Of a DNA stretch of 55,744 nucleotides, positions 1 to 8,010 are shown one piece after another. Source of the DNA: an uncultured Oscillospiraceae bacterium (GTDB lineage: Bacteria > Bacillota > Clostridia > Oscillospirales > Oscillospiraceae); contig CALWXR010000010.1 of NCBI GenBank assembly GCA_944385535.1, positions 1 through 55,744 of the forward strand, read 5' to 3'. The notes beneath the pieces were generated by a model, which was given only the letters and a program-made list of their open reading frames with translations, did not search any database and was not told the DNA's origin. Each line of letters opens with the position of its first letter. Position 1 is the stretch's first letter. The position numbers and the translations under genes are program-made.

Positions 1-260
1 ATCACTTCCACAGTCATATCCACTTTCGTTCCATGTTCTGGGCAGCAACGGCGCAGACTGTAGCACAATGTGCTGCTTCCTGTGCTGGCAATGGCAGCAT
101 GTATTTGATAGCCATATACCTTTTTGCATTCCAGGTGAGAATAATGCCATCCGGTTCCCTCCATGGGACGCATTGCGCGACGAGAGGGCTTCTTCTTTGG
201 GACAACGGTATCATCTATGCTGAGATATACAGGTTGCTGATAAAAGCGACGCATGACCAT
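1..260 (-). mobile_element. DDE transposase fragment (IS4/IS701-like), truncated
   Basis: Reading the minus strand from the ATG at 260 gives 86 codons that remain open to the left edge. The text contains YLSIDDTVVPKKKPSRRAM, then RPMEGTGWHYSHLE and KKVYGYQIHAA, which I recognise as the region around the first catalytic Asp of a DDE-superfamily transposase common in Clostridia. Intact relatives carry roughly a hundred residues before this block; here a TAA stop lies three codons upstream of the first ATG, so the N-terminus has been lost or lies in another frame. The C-terminus is outside the window. I infer a decayed or interrupted insertion sequence. Family assignment within DDE transposases is approximate. 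Confidence 0.72.
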
Positions 261-282
261 TGTGTGTTATGCGTCGTTTTTT
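247..282 (+). terminator. Hairpin with T-run, plus-strand terminator-like
   Basis: CGACGCAT (247-254) pairs perfectly with ATGCGTCG (269-276), followed by six Ts. It reads as an intrinsic terminator on the plus strand, although no plus-strand gene is visible to its left; it overlaps the 5' end of the minus-strand transposase fragment and may mark the truncation point or protect the element from read-through. Confidence 0.5.
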
Positions 283-318
283 ATATTGCTGCTGAATAAA
301 TCGTGATAACGGCTTATT

Positions 319-379
319 TCAAGCCATCAATAAACCCCAGTTTTGCGTAAAGCAAAACTGGGGTTTATTGATGGCTTGA
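319..379. repeat. Perfect 28-bp-arm inverted repeat (hairpin) with CCCCAGTTTTGC core
   Basis: The arms 319-346 and 352-379 are exact reverse complements around the 5-nt loop GTAAA. The inner half of the stem, CCCCAGTTTTGC-GT..., recurs in the hairpin at 55613-55657 near the other end of the window. There is no clean T-run on either side, so it is a poor intrinsic terminator, although it lies just downstream of the LRR gene (stop at 405). An imperfect CCCG hairpin (about 379-401) sits between the two. Confidence 0.8.
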
Positions 380-404
380 TCCCGTCTTTCCGGCCGGGAT
401 GTTT

Positions 405-2327
405 TTAGGCTTCCACTTCCGCCTCGATTTCCGCCTCTATCTCTTCCAGATACCAGCCGCCGTTGTTGGGCGGCGGCGTGATGTGATAGCGGAACACCTG
501 CTGCAGCAGGGCATATTGGGGCAGGGGCGTGATCTGATCCTTGTCGTAACGCCAGCCGGAGCCGTAGGGCTGCGACCCGGTAAAGGTGGCCCAGCAATCC
601 GGATGCTGCTCCTGGAACCGCTTCTGCTCCTTGCCAGACACCCGGCTTCCGCCGCCGGGATTCAGCCGGGCGCACAGGTGGGTCATCGGCAGCTCATCCA
701 GGGGCGATAAGTCCCGAACCTGGGTATTGCTGATATTCAGCATCTGCAGCTTTTTGCAGGCGGCCAGCGGCGTCAGATCCTTCACATATCCGCAAAAGGC
801 CAGCTCCAGGAACTTCAGATTTTTGCAATTGGAGAAGGGCGTCAGATCCCGGATGGGCGCGCCGGATACGATCACGTATTCCAGGCTCTTCATCCCCGCC
901 ACAAAGTCCACGCTGTCCAGCCACTCGTTGTGGCCGATGTCCAAAAACCGGGCGTCCTCGCAGTAATAAAGATTGGCGCTGTTGTCGTCCACCAGGTCAA
1001 AGGCGCAGCGGATGATCTCCGCGTCTGTCAGGGCGCTGCCCTCGCCGAACGCTACCCGCCAGACCACCTTGGTGGTATCCCGGTATTCCTCCCGAAGCTG
1101 CGCCAGAAGCTCGTTGGAAATCCCGCAGTTATCCAGCACAAAGCGTTGGCAGCTGCTGTCCATCACATCAAGGGCCAGCCGGACCTCCTCAATATGCTCG
1201 TCGCCGATATTCTTGTCTTGGATATACACCTGGGAATCGGTGGTGGAGATCCGCTCCCCGTAAAAATCAAACACATAGTGGAAGGAGGCATCGGGGGCGG
1301 CCTGCTTCAGCCGCTTCACTTCCTCCCGGGTCAATTGGCTTGTTCCGCTGTCGTCCGCCAGCTCCACATAGACCAGATTGGGAAGCATGGCAAGCTTCTG
1401 GGCCACGGCGTCCACATTCTCAGAGGTGAGATCCGACAGATCCAGCTCCCGGGTCTGGGTGTCGTATTCCCGGCCCAGCACCTCCACGGTAAAGTGGAAA
1501 AAGGCGTTGGGCGCCGATACCTGCAGGCACTGGATCTCTTCCCAGGAAAGATGAAGTACGCCCTGACTATCCATCAGCTCCACGATGGTCAAGTGGGGCA
1601 GCATGGTCAGCTTTTCCGCCGTGACGTCCACCTGTTCAGAGGTCAGATCCGACAAATCCAGTTCCCCGGTATCCCAGTCGTATTCCCGTCCCAGCACCTC
1701 CACGGTATAGGAAACGTTCACCTGGTCATAGTCCGCTTCCAGCTGCCGGATCTGCTCCAGGCTCAGCTCCGTCTTTCGCAGAGTCAGCTGTTCCAGGTCG
1801 GGCAGATGCTTCAGATTGGCCGTCAGGGTATCATAATCACACTCGCCATGGTTTAGCGTTACTTCTTTGGCCTCATGGTCTACCGCGGTCCCTCCCAGAT
1901 CCACATTGTAGATGACCCGGCATTCCGGCCGCAGCGCCTGAAATTCTTCCAGGCGGGCATACTCCCCGCAGCCCGTGGCGTCCAGGGTGTTCAGCTGGGG
2001 GAAATAGGTCAGCAGAACGTCCATGTCCTCCTGAGACAGGCCGGATATCTGAAGGGTACTGCTATCGCTTGGGTATCTGCTGTTCTGAAAGGGCACATCC
2101 CACAGAATATGGCACTCTGGCAGCTGGGCGCGCACCGCGTTATAATGCTCGAAGGAAATCTCCTCTCCCCGCAGGTCCAGCTGTTCCGCGTTGATAGGAT
2201 AGGCCGCTCCCTCCACAAAAAAATGGTTATTCAGATACCAGGCATAGCCGTATCCCCCTGCCGCCGCCAGCGCGCAGATCAGCAGCACAGCCAGAAACAC
2301 CCGCAGAATCTTCTTTTTAACGCTCAC
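405..2327 (-). CDS. Leucine-rich-repeat membrane-anchored protein
   Basis: Function unknown; predicted to be anchored to the membrane with the repeat domain outside. The start is taken as the GTG at 2327 because GGAGGG lies 8 nt upstream (2336-2341) and the protein then begins VSVKKKILRVFLAVLLI, a classic positive-then-hydrophobic anchor (TM about residues 5-27); the longer ATG at 2369 lacks a ribosome site. Length about 640 aa. Residues about 190-380 contain tandem repeats of about 90 aa, each with VEVLGREYD, then LDLSDLTSE and LPxLxxVEL. From about 480 onward there are conventional LRRs (LKFLELAFCGYVKDLTPL, LQMLNISNTQVRDLSPL). The tail is acidic (EEIEAEIEAEVEA). Such LRR ectodomains usually bind proteins or glycans; the ligand here cannot be guessed. 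Confidence 0.8.
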   Translation of the reverse strand: MSVKKKILRVFLAVLLICALAAAGGYGYAWYLNNHFFVEGAAYPINAEQLDLRGEEISFEHYNAVRAQLPECHILWDVPFQNSRYPSDSSTLQISGLSQEDMDVLLTYFPQLNTLDATGCGEYARLEEFQALRPECRVIYNVDLGGTAVDHEAKEVTLNHGECDYDTLTANLKHLPDLEQLTLRKTELSLEQIRQLEADYDQVNVSYTVEVLGREYDWDTGELDLSDLTSEQVDVTAEKLTMLPHLTIVELMDSQGVLHLSWEEIQCLQVSAPNAFFHFTVEVLGREYDTQTRELDLSDLTSENVDAVAQKLAMLPNLVYVELADDSGTSQLTREEVKRLKQAAPDASFHYVFDFYGERISTTDSQVYIQDKNIGDEHIEEVRLALDVMDSSCQRFVLDNCGISNELLAQLREEYRDTTKVVWRVAFGEGSALTDAEIIRCAFDLVDDNSANLYYCEDARFLDIGHNEWLDSVDFVAGMKSLEYVIVSGAPIRDLTPFSNCKNLKFLELAFCGYVKDLTPLAACKKLQMLNISNTQVRDLSPLDELPMTHLCARLNPGGGSRVSGKEQKRFQEQHPDCWATFTGSQPYGSGWRYDKDQITPLPQYALLQQVFRYHITPPPNNGGWYLEEIEAEIEAEVEA

Positions 2328-2364
2328 CGCCGGTTCCCTCCAAGCAACAATTCCATCTGAAAGC

Positions 2365-2392
2365 ATCATACCATACTTTTACGGAAATACAA
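2365..2392 (-). promoter_or_regulatory. Sigma-A-type promoter for the LRR gene
   Basis: On the minus strand TTGTAT (2392-2387) and TATGAT (2370-2365) are separated by 16 bp, about 40 bp upstream of the GTG start. Good -10, mediocre -35. Confidence 0.5.
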
Positions 2393-2436
2393 CGTTTCGA
2401 CAAAAAATTTAAGATATCTTTCATAATTCCCCCGGA

Positions 2437-2475
2437 AGAGAAAACGCGGCCGTCCCGTTCGGGGAGGGCCGCGTT
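2437..2475 (-). terminator. Terminator downstream of the DHHW gene
   Basis: Minus-strand AACGCGGCC (2475-2467) pairs with GGCCGCGTT (2451-2443), followed by TTCTCTT. It starts two bases after the stop of the gene at 2478. Confidence 0.75.
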
Positions 2476-2477
2476 CC

Positions 2478-3572
2478 TCACTTCAAAGAGGCGCTGTTGT
2501 TCAGCACCAGGGTGCTGAATAGGAACAGCACATCCTGATCGTCAAATTCCAGATATTCCCCCAGAAGGCTTCCGCTGATATACCTTAGATCCACCAGCGT
2601 CACCTTGGCATAGTCCCCCACCAGCAGGGGGGCCATGGCGCTGCCGAAGGAATCCCGGAAGATCACCAGTTCCCGGTCTGTGGACGCGTTGGGATTTTCA
2701 ATGGTCAGCAGGGCCCGGGCGCCGGACAGATAGACGTCATACAGATCCTTGCTGGTGAGCTTACTCTCATCGTAAACATCCCCGGTCTTGCCCGTCTCAT
2801 AGTCGTAGACGGTACACCCGTCCAGCGTCGCATTTTCCATCAGGCAGATGCTATCCGGCTCCATAGGCAGGGCCGCCTGACCGTAGTACACCCCGTAGAA
2901 GGGCCGGTCCAGGGCGGTTACGGTGTAATCCTCCGCCTCCGGCCCGGCGACGCCCAGGGCCTGGCTGATCCTTTGGGCGGCGGGGATCAAATTCTCCTGC
3001 CGCCAGTGGGTGTCGGTGCGGTAGTAGTCGCCGGCGCTTAAGGTATCCGTCAGATCGATGTGCTCCGCCCAGGGCATCCCCTCTTCCATCCCGGAAAACA
3101 AAGCCTCATAGTCCATAGCCAGATGGCCGCTTTCCTCCGCCAGGTAGTATCCCTTGTCCGGGACCACCGCGGAATAGATTTTGCCGCCGCTGTCTTTCAG
3201 ATAGGTGTCATAAATATACGCAAATCGCTCCAGGGCATGGCGCAGGGAGCTTTCCTCCAGGGGATATTCCTGGGCGGCGGCCGAGCCTTCCGCCAGGTAA
3301 ATTCCGTTGTTGTCGCTCTGGTTCAGTCCGTAATAATGGAACAGGGATTTGAGCTTTCGGAAGCCGTCCCGCATCGGAAATTGATCCAAAGAAAAGCTTT
3401 CAAAATCCTCCATAAAGCTGCCGTCCAGCAGAGTATCCAGCGTCAGCTCCGGCATCTGGGCCAGGGGGCGGCGTTCCGCGTCTGAAACCGCCTCCCGGGG
3501 CCCAAACCAGCACCCCAGGACCAGGCCGCCCCAAAGGATCAGGAGGATCCAAACAGAGATTTTTTGTTTCAT
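2478..3572 (-). CDS. DHHW-family protein (AlgJ/AlgX-like), MBOAT partner
   Basis: The 364-aa protein has an N-terminal membrane anchor (KISVWILLILWGGLVLGCW) and an extracellular SGNH-like domain. The signature DTHWRQ (about residues 195-200; the DHHW/AlgJ-type motif) and a later RDSFGSAM block carrying the presumed catalytic Ser are both visible. Proteins of this family act with a membrane-bound O-acyltransferase to transfer acyl groups, usually acetyl, to extracellular polysaccharide or cell-wall polymer. It follows the MBOAT gene by 12 bp, with AAGGAGGAAGC before the ATG, so the two are certainly co-transcribed. The acceptor polymer is unknown. Confidence 0.85.
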   Translation of the reverse strand: MKQKISVWILLILWGGLVLGCWFGPREAVSDAERRPLAQMPELTLDTLLDGSFMEDFESFSLDQFPMRDGFRKLKSLFHYYGLNQSDNNGIYLAEGSAAAQEYPLEESSLRHALERFAYIYDTYLKDSGGKIYSAVVPDKGYYLAEESGHLAMDYEALFSGMEEGMPWAEHIDLTDTLSAGDYYRTDTHWRQENLIPAAQRISQALGVAGPEAEDYTVTALDRPFYGVYYGQAALPMEPDSICLMENATLDGCTVYDYETGKTGDVYDESKLTSKDLYDVYLSGARALLTIENPNASTDRELVIFRDSFGSAMAPLLVGDYAKVTLVDLRYISGSLLGEYLEFDDQDVLFLFSTLVLNNSASLK

Positions 3573-3584
3573 GCTTCCTCCTTA

Positions 3585-4967
3585 TTAAAACCGGAAATAC
3601 AAAAACGGGCTGAAGGAGCCGTCCACCAGATAGGCAGTGCACACCAGCAGCAGCGCCGCCGCCATGGCAGCTTCCAGCACCGGCCCCGCCTTGGTGACCC
3701 GGATCTTCTCCCCGGCGTTTTTCACCAGAGGGGTGGCTCCCAGGATGCCCAACAGGAACAGTAGGGCATAACTTTTCAGATAGTACCAGGTTTCCGCCGA
3801 AGTAAGGGACAGACCGCCCAGGCCCAGCATACAGCCCAGATCCTCCCCGGCCTGGGCCAGGCTCCCGGCATTGAACAGCACAAAGCTGAACATCACCGCC
3901 AGCAGCACATATCCATGGCGCAGAATTCCGGGCAGCCTTTGCAGTCCGGGGATCCACTTTTCCGCCAGCAGAAGCAGGGCGAACACCAGTCCCCAGAGCA
4001 CAAAATTCCAGGCGGCCCCGTGCCAAAGGCCGGTGAGCATCCAAACCGTCAGGATGTTGCGCACCCATTTCCCCCCGCTCACCCGGCTGCCTCCCAGGGG
4101 GATATACACATAATCCCGGAACCAGGTGCCAAGGCTCATATGCCACCGCCGCCAGAATTCCGTTACGCTTTTGGACAGGTAGGGGTAGTTAAAATTCTCC
4201 AAAAAGTGGAACCCCAGAATCCGTCCCAGGCCGATGGCCATGTCGGAATAGGCGGAAAAGTCAAAGTAGATATTCAGTGTAAAAGCAATGGCGTACATCC
4301 AGTAAAACAGCACGCTTTTCTCCCCGCTGTCCCGGAACACCTCAATCAGCAGAGCAAAGTTGTCCGCCAAGATCACCTTTTTCCCCAGGCCCACCAGAAA
4401 CCGGCGCAGACCCAGCCAGGCGTTTTCCCAGCTGTGACTCCGGTTTTCCAGTTCCCGGGCCACATCCACGTACCGGACGATGGGCCCGGCGATCAGCTGG
4501 GGAAACAGGGCCACATAGGCGCCGAAGCTGATCGGATTCTTTTGGGCGGGCACCGTGCCCCGGTACACATCGATGGTATAGCTCAGGCACTGAAAGGTGT
4601 AAAAGCTGATGCCCACCGGCAGGGCCAGCTTCAGCAGGGGCAGGCTCAGCCCGGTCACCTGGTTGAAGCTGGAAATAAAAAAGTCCGCGTATTTAAAAAT
4701 CGCCAGCAGGGCCACGCTGACCACCACGCTGACCAGAAGCCAGAACCGCTTCCACTGCCCCCGGGCCCGCTCCATAGCCAGCCCGCACAGGTAAAACAGG
4801 GCAATGGTAAACACCATCAAAAACAGCATTTTCGGCTCTCCCCAGCCGTAAAAAATCAGGCTGGCGATCAGCAGCACCAGATTTTTCATTCTCCGGGGAA
4901 CCAGGAAATAGACCCCAAAGACAGCCGGGAGAAAGTAGTATAAAAAAGGGATGCCGGAAAAAACCAT
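3585..4967 (-). CDS. MBOAT family O-acyltransferase (AlgI/DltB/PatA-like)
   Basis: A 460-aa polytopic membrane protein. Hallmarks of the family are visible: FSAYSDMAIGLGRILGF, then the LSKSVTEFWRRWHMSLGTW block and, about 50 residues later, TGLWHGAAWNF with the invariant catalytic His (LWHG). It is expected to pass acyl groups from a cytoplasmic donor across the membrane to the DHHW partner. Start is the ATG at 4967 preceded by GGGAGGTAATCC. Gene order (minus strand) is DUF4358 lipoprotein, MBOAT, DHHW protein, an arrangement seen repeatedly in Clostridia. Length and motif content are complete; confidence in family is high and in substrate is nil. Confidence 0.92.
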   Translation of the reverse strand: MVFSGIPFLYYFLPAVFGVYFLVPRRMKNLVLLIASLIFYGWGEPKMLFLMVFTIALFYLCGLAMERARGQWKRFWLLVSVVVSVALLAIFKYADFFISSFNQVTGLSLPLLKLALPVGISFYTFQCLSYTIDVYRGTVPAQKNPISFGAYVALFPQLIAGPIVRYVDVARELENRSHSWENAWLGLRRFLVGLGKKVILADNFALLIEVFRDSGEKSVLFYWMYAIAFTLNIYFDFSAYSDMAIGLGRILGFHFLENFNYPYLSKSVTEFWRRWHMSLGTWFRDYVYIPLGGSRVSGGKWVRNILTVWMLTGLWHGAAWNFVLWGLVFALLLLAEKWIPGLQRLPGILRHGYVLLAVMFSFVLFNAGSLAQAGEDLGCMLGLGGLSLTSAETWYYLKSYALLFLLGILGATPLVKNAGEKIRVTKAGPVLEAAMAAALLLVCTAYLVDGSFSPFLYFRF

Positions 4968-4989
4968 GGATTACCTCCCATACCAAAAT

Positions 4990-5017
4990 GGCAGCGGCTC
5001 CCGCCGCTGCCTTTTTT
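4990..5017. terminator. GC-rich hairpin between DUF4358 and MBOAT genes
   Basis: GGCAGCGGC (4990-4998) pairs with GCCGCTGCC (5003-5011). The best T-run (TTTTTT) lies on the plus side, while the minus side reads ATTTTGG. For the minus-strand operon it is probably a partial terminator or mRNA-stabilising hairpin that sets the lipoprotein/MBOAT ratio. Confidence 0.5.
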
Positions 5018-5024
5018 CTAAAAC

Positions 5025-5594
5025 TCAGATCACGAAGTCCAGCTCTCCGCCGACTACCTTCTGGAAGGCGTCCACAAAGGACTGGGCGGTCAGCTCCAGG
5101 CCGCTGTCCAGCATGATATACATGACCACATCGCCGTAGCCCGCCGCCAGCACGTCGTCCGCCTGGACGCAGATCCACTTCCGGGGGTCGATGCCGTCCT
5201 TCATGGCCTGCGCCACGCTCTGGGGCTCCACCTCGGAATTCACCCGAACCATCACCATGGAAAAGGCGATGGAACCCATCATCGGCTCAAAAGCCGCCGC
5301 CTCGGTGATCTCGTCGGCGCTGTCCAGGCCGGTGTAGTACTTAATGGAATACAGCCCGTCCTCGGTGGTGTCGGTCAGATCAATGGGCATAACAGCGCCG
5401 GAAAACTCCACGGGCTGCTCTTCCACGATCTTGTTCAGCAGTTCTTCCAAAGTGCCTTCAACCGTAACCGCCGGGACAGTGGTTTCCACGGTGGTCTGGG
5501 TGGTGGTTTCCTCCGTTCCGCCTGAACTTCCGCAGGCAGCCAGCATCGTCATCATCATGGCCAAAGCCAGCGTAATCGCAATCATCTTCTTCAT
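5025..5594 (-). CDS. DUF4358-type lipoprotein
   Basis: A 189-aa protein with a lipoprotein signal: MKKMIAITLALAMMMTMLAAC, lipobox LAAC with Cys21. A Thr-rich linker follows (about residues 27-43), then a roughly 140-residue domain resembling DUF4358, a family frequently encoded next to MBOAT/DHHW genes. It is thus predicted to sit on the outer membrane face with the acyl-transfer machinery. The ATG overlaps the stop of the VanZ-like gene (ATGA, 5591-5594), and GGAGG precedes it. The DUF assignment comes from context plus overall look and is less secure than the lipoprotein call. Confidence 0.65.
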   Translation of the reverse strand: MKKMIAITLALAMMMTMLAACGSSGGTEETTTQTTVETTVPAVTVEGTLEELLNKIVEEQPVEFSGAVMPIDLTDTTEDGLYSIKYYTGLDSADEITEAAAFEPMMGSIAFSMVMVRVNSEVEPQSVAQAMKDGIDPRKWICVQADDVLAAGYGDVVMYIMLDSGLELTAQSFVDAFQKVVGGELDFVI

Positions 5595-6058
5595 ATCAGA
5601 TTTCCTCCATGTTCTTGGTTATCATTTCGTTTTCCTTTCCTATAGGTATGCCCCAAAAGCACCAGGGTCATACCTGCCGCCACGCCGCAGCAGTCAATGC
5701 ACACATCCAGCACTCCCGGCCCCCGGTCAGGGACGAAGATCTGGATGGTCTCGTCCAGGCAGGCGGCCGCCATGCCCAGCAGGAAGGGCCAAGGCCCTTT
5801 CTTTCCCAGCATGCCGAACCGCCAGGTCAGCAGCATGCCCAGGCAGGCAAATTCCGTGAAGTGGGCCGCTTTTCGCAGCAGTCCGCCGCCGTCCCCGCTT
5901 GTCCCCTCTCCCGGGATCAGCGTCTCCAGAATTCCCTTCACCCAGTCGCTGAAGGCGCCGGACACCTCTCCGGGAAGCAGGGAATTGCCCCAGATAAAAA
6001 CCAGGTTGCAGGCGATCAGCACCGCGCACAGCCGAAGCCTTTTTTCCGTGCGGATCAT
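5591..6058 (-). CDS. VanZ-family membrane protein
   Basis: About 155 aa. I start it at the ATG at 6058 (MIRTEKRLRL), which overlaps the MntP stop as ATGA; the open frame extends further upstream but only as a shadow of mntP. Features: N-terminal TM (LCAVLIACNLVFIWGNS), KAAHFTEFACLGMLL (the VanZ core, with the K-x-x-H-x-x-E signature), then LDETIQIFVPDRGPGVLDVCID and a last TM. VanZ-like proteins are small integral membrane proteins of unclear biochemical role, associated in some cases with teicoplanin tolerance. Translationally coupled on both sides (mntP, DUF4358 gene). Confidence 0.85.
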   Translation of the reverse strand: MIRTEKRLRLCAVLIACNLVFIWGNSLLPGEVSGAFSDWVKGILETLIPGEGTSGDGGGLLRKAAHFTEFACLGMLLTWRFGMLGKKGPWPFLLGMAAACLDETIQIFVPDRGPGVLDVCIDCCGVAAGMTLVLLGHTYRKGKRNDNQEHGGNLI

Positions 6059-6624
6059 ACCAGGACCCCCAGGTGTTCCAGCAGGATCTTTGTTCCCAGC
6101 AGGATCAGGATCAGTCCGCCGGCCATCTGGGCCTTCTTTTCGTACCGGCTGCCAAACACATTGCCCACCTTGACCCCCAGAGAGGACAGGGCGCAGGTGC
6201 ACAGGCCGATGAACAGCGCCGCCAGCCAGATGTTCACATCGCCCGCCATGGCCAGGGAGATTCCCACCGCCAAAGCGTCAATGGAGGTGGCCACCGCCAT
6301 AACGAACATGGTCTTGACAGACATGTCCCCATTGGCTTCGCAGTCTTCCTCCTTGTCAAAGGCTTCCTTCAGCAAATTCCCGCCGATGATGGCCAGCAGG
6401 ATGAAGGCCACCCAGTGATCCACCGCCTGAATGGCGTCGGCAAACAAGGTGCCCAGGAAGAAGCCGATGGTGGGCATCAAGGCCTGAAAGCCGCCGAACC
6501 AGACTCCGCAGGTCAGTTCCTGCTTCCAGGTGACTTTTTTCATCGCCAGTCCCTTGCACACCGATACGGCAAAGGCGTCCATGCTCACGCCCACTGCCAG
6601 CAGCAGCAATTCTCCGATCCCCAT
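6055..6624 (-). CDS. mntP: Manganese efflux pump MntP
   Basis: A 189-aa, six-TM exporter of Mn2+. It is a two-fold repeat protein: the first half contains LLLAVGVSMDAFAVSVCKGL and the second FVMAVATSIDALAVGISLAM, each with the conserved intramembrane Asp (SMDA / SIDA) used for cation transport. Full length for the family. Start ATG at 6624 is preceded by ACGGAGGTTATTTTCT. It is led by a yybP-ykoY Mn2+ riboswitch with its own strong promoter, which supports function and explains regulation: expression when Mn2+ is high. The downstream VanZ and DUF4358 genes overlap it and are probably read from the same transcript. Confidence 0.95.
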   Translation of the reverse strand: MGIGELLLLAVGVSMDAFAVSVCKGLAMKKVTWKQELTCGVWFGGFQALMPTIGFFLGTLFADAIQAVDHWVAFILLAIIGGNLLKEAFDKEEDCEANGDMSVKTMFVMAVATSIDALAVGISLAMAGDVNIWLAALFIGLCTCALSSLGVKVGNVFGSRYEKKAQMAGGLILILLGTKILLEHLGVLV

Positions 6625-6664
6625 AGAAAATAACCTCCGTACACGAATCCAGCCGGCACGAAAG

Positions 6665-6780
6665 TCAAAAAAACGGAAGACCGGGCCGGCGGCAAAAGTC
6701 TCGTCATTTCAGGCGGAACCGGGGAATACCCAGTATGTCGATTCCTCCCCGCGTTTCCCGCGCCGACTACTCCCTCTTCG
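6665..6780 (-). ncRNA. yybP-ykoY (Mn2+) riboswitch upstream of mntP
   Basis: On the minus strand the leader begins GCGAAGAGGGAGTAGTC (the family's (A)GGGGAGUAG box), continues through a GCGCGGGAAACGCG hairpin and the ATTCCCCGGTT segment, and closes with TGACGAGACTTTTGCC, the conserved GAGAC-UUUGCC 3' box. GCGAAG can pair with CTTTTGC to form P1. It is followed by GGTCTTCCGTTTTTTTG (T-run 6672-6666); GAGAC of the aptamer can pair with GTCTT of that tail, giving a mutually exclusive terminator, as expected for an Mn2+-ON transcriptional switch. Motif match is from memory of the family consensus. Confidence 0.87.
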
Positions 6781-6786
6781 CGCTGC

Positions 6787-6815
6787 ATTATAGCAAAAGC
6801 CTCTCGGTTAGTCAA
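6787..6815 (-). promoter_or_regulatory. Strong sigma-A promoter for the mntP riboswitch transcript
   Basis: TTGACT (6815-6810), 17 bp, TATAAT (6792-6787) on the minus strand; transcription should start near 6780 at the 5' end of the riboswitch. The -35 box lies in the loop of the azlD terminator hairpin. Confidence 0.85.
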
Positions 6816-6829
6816 GCCAAACCGAGAGG
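6793..6829 (-). terminator. Terminator of azlCD overlapping the mntP promoter
   Basis: Minus-strand CCTCTCGGTT (6829-6820) pairs with AACCGAGAGG (6809-6800), tail CTTTTGCT. Its loop and 3' arm contain the -35 box and spacer of the mntP promoter, so termination of azlD and initiation of mntP share the same 37 bp. Confidence 0.7.
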
Positions 6830-6857
6830 AATACACATTAATTTTACATTTCCAAAA

Positions 6858-7166
6858 TCACCCAATCAGGCTCATAAGCCCCTGGGTTACCAGCACGGCG
6901 GCGCTGCTGCTCAGGGCCACCACCATCAGTCCCTTCCCCCGGTAGGCCAGGATCACCGCCACCACCAAGGCCGCCCCGCCGCTGAGGACAGAGCCGGCGC
7001 TGCTTAAGATAGACGGAAAGGTCATGGCCGTCAGGCAGCAGTAGGGTACGTAGTGGAGAAAGGACCGTATAAATCTGCTTTTGATGGGCTTGCGGAAGAT
7101 AGTCAAAGGCAGCACCCGAATGAGATAGGTGGTCAGGGCCATGGTCAGGATGTACAGATAGATCAT
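6858..7166 (-). CDS. azlD: AzlD family branched-chain amino-acid export subunit
   Basis: A 102-aa, four-TM small subunit (MIYLYILTMALTTYLIRVLP; the PLTIFRKPIKSRFIRSFLHYVP stretch is typical). With AzlC it forms an inner-membrane exporter for branched-chain amino acids (LIV-E type). Start is the ATG at 7166, which overlaps the azlC stop as ATGA (7163-7166) and is preceded by GAGGCGGCGGT; the open frame upstream is a shadow of azlC. Confidence 0.92.
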   Translation of the reverse strand: MIYLYILTMALTTYLIRVLPLTIFRKPIKSRFIRSFLHYVPYCCLTAMTFPSILSSAGSVLSGGAALVVAVILAYRGKGLMVVALSSSAAVLVTQGLMSLIG

Positions 7167-7885
7167 ACCGCCGCCTCCTCTTCTTCCTGGATGGGAAATC
7201 GCCAGGCGCACACCGCCGCGGCGATGACCGTGCAGGCCACAATGGCAAGGCCGGAGGAAACCTCCTTCAGCCCCGGGGTCCAGGCAAACAGACAGCTGCA
7301 GGCAAGGGCCAGCGCCACCGCCAGCAGAATCGTCCGCTCCCCCCTGGCAGCGGGCACCACAATGGCGATGAACATGCCGTACAGCATCACGCCCAAAGCC
7401 GCCCCCAAAAATTCCGGCAGCACCGACCCCAGCACCCCGCCGCACAAGGTGCCCAGGGTCCATCCCAGGAAGGGCAGAACCGCCAGCCCCAGAAAGTAAG
7501 GCGTCGTCAAAGGCTCCTTCCGGGCCATGGCCAGGGCGAAGATCTCATCGGTATTGAAAAAGGCAACAAACAGCCGGGGCCAAAAGCCGATCCTCTCCCC
7601 CATCCGCTGGCTCAGGGCCATGCTCATCAGGGCGTAGCGGCTGTTGATTACCAGCTGGGTCAGCACCATTTCCCACAAAGCCGCCCCCGCGGCAATCAAA
7701 GTCAGCCCGGCAAACTGACCGGCGCTGGTCATATTGGCGGCGGAGATCAAGGCAGCCTCCCAGGCCCGTACCCCCATGGTCACCGCCATGGCCCCAAAGC
7801 CAAAGCTGACAGAATAATATCCCATTCCCACCGGAAGCCCCTGGCGGACCCCGGTGCGGTATTCCTTCCAATTCATAAGCTCCAT
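7163..7885 (-). CDS. azlC: AzlC family branched-chain amino-acid exporter subunit
   Basis: About 240 aa with roughly seven TM helices. Family landmarks: RQGLPVGMGYYSVSFGFGAMA near the start, ISAANMTSAGQFAGL (the small-residue-rich AGQ block) and INSRYALMSMALSQRM. It is the large subunit of the AzlCD exporter. The frame is open to an ATG at 7915, but that start has no ribosome site; I place the start at 7885 (MELMNWKEY, weak GCGGG before it), and the ATG at 7876 is a further alternative. A C-terminal EEEE stretch overlaps the RBS of azlD. Confidence 0.88.
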   Translation of the reverse strand: MELMNWKEYRTGVRQGLPVGMGYYSVSFGFGAMAVTMGVRAWEAALISAANMTSAGQFAGLTLIAAGAALWEMVLTQLVINSRYALMSMALSQRMGERIGFWPRLFVAFFNTDEIFALAMARKEPLTTPYFLGLAVLPFLGWTLGTLCGGVLGSVLPEFLGAALGVMLYGMFIAIVVPAARGERTILLAVALALACSCLFAWTPGLKEVSSGLAIVACTVIAAAVCAWRFPIQEEEEAAV

Positions 7886-8010
7886 CCCGCTTTTCTTTCT
7901 TCCACAGACAAACATCTGTGCTCACGAGAACACATTATATCAACAAACGCTTCCACAATCAACCCAAAAAATAAAAAGGGCTTTGCCGCGCCATGCCGAA
8001 TTTACCAAAC

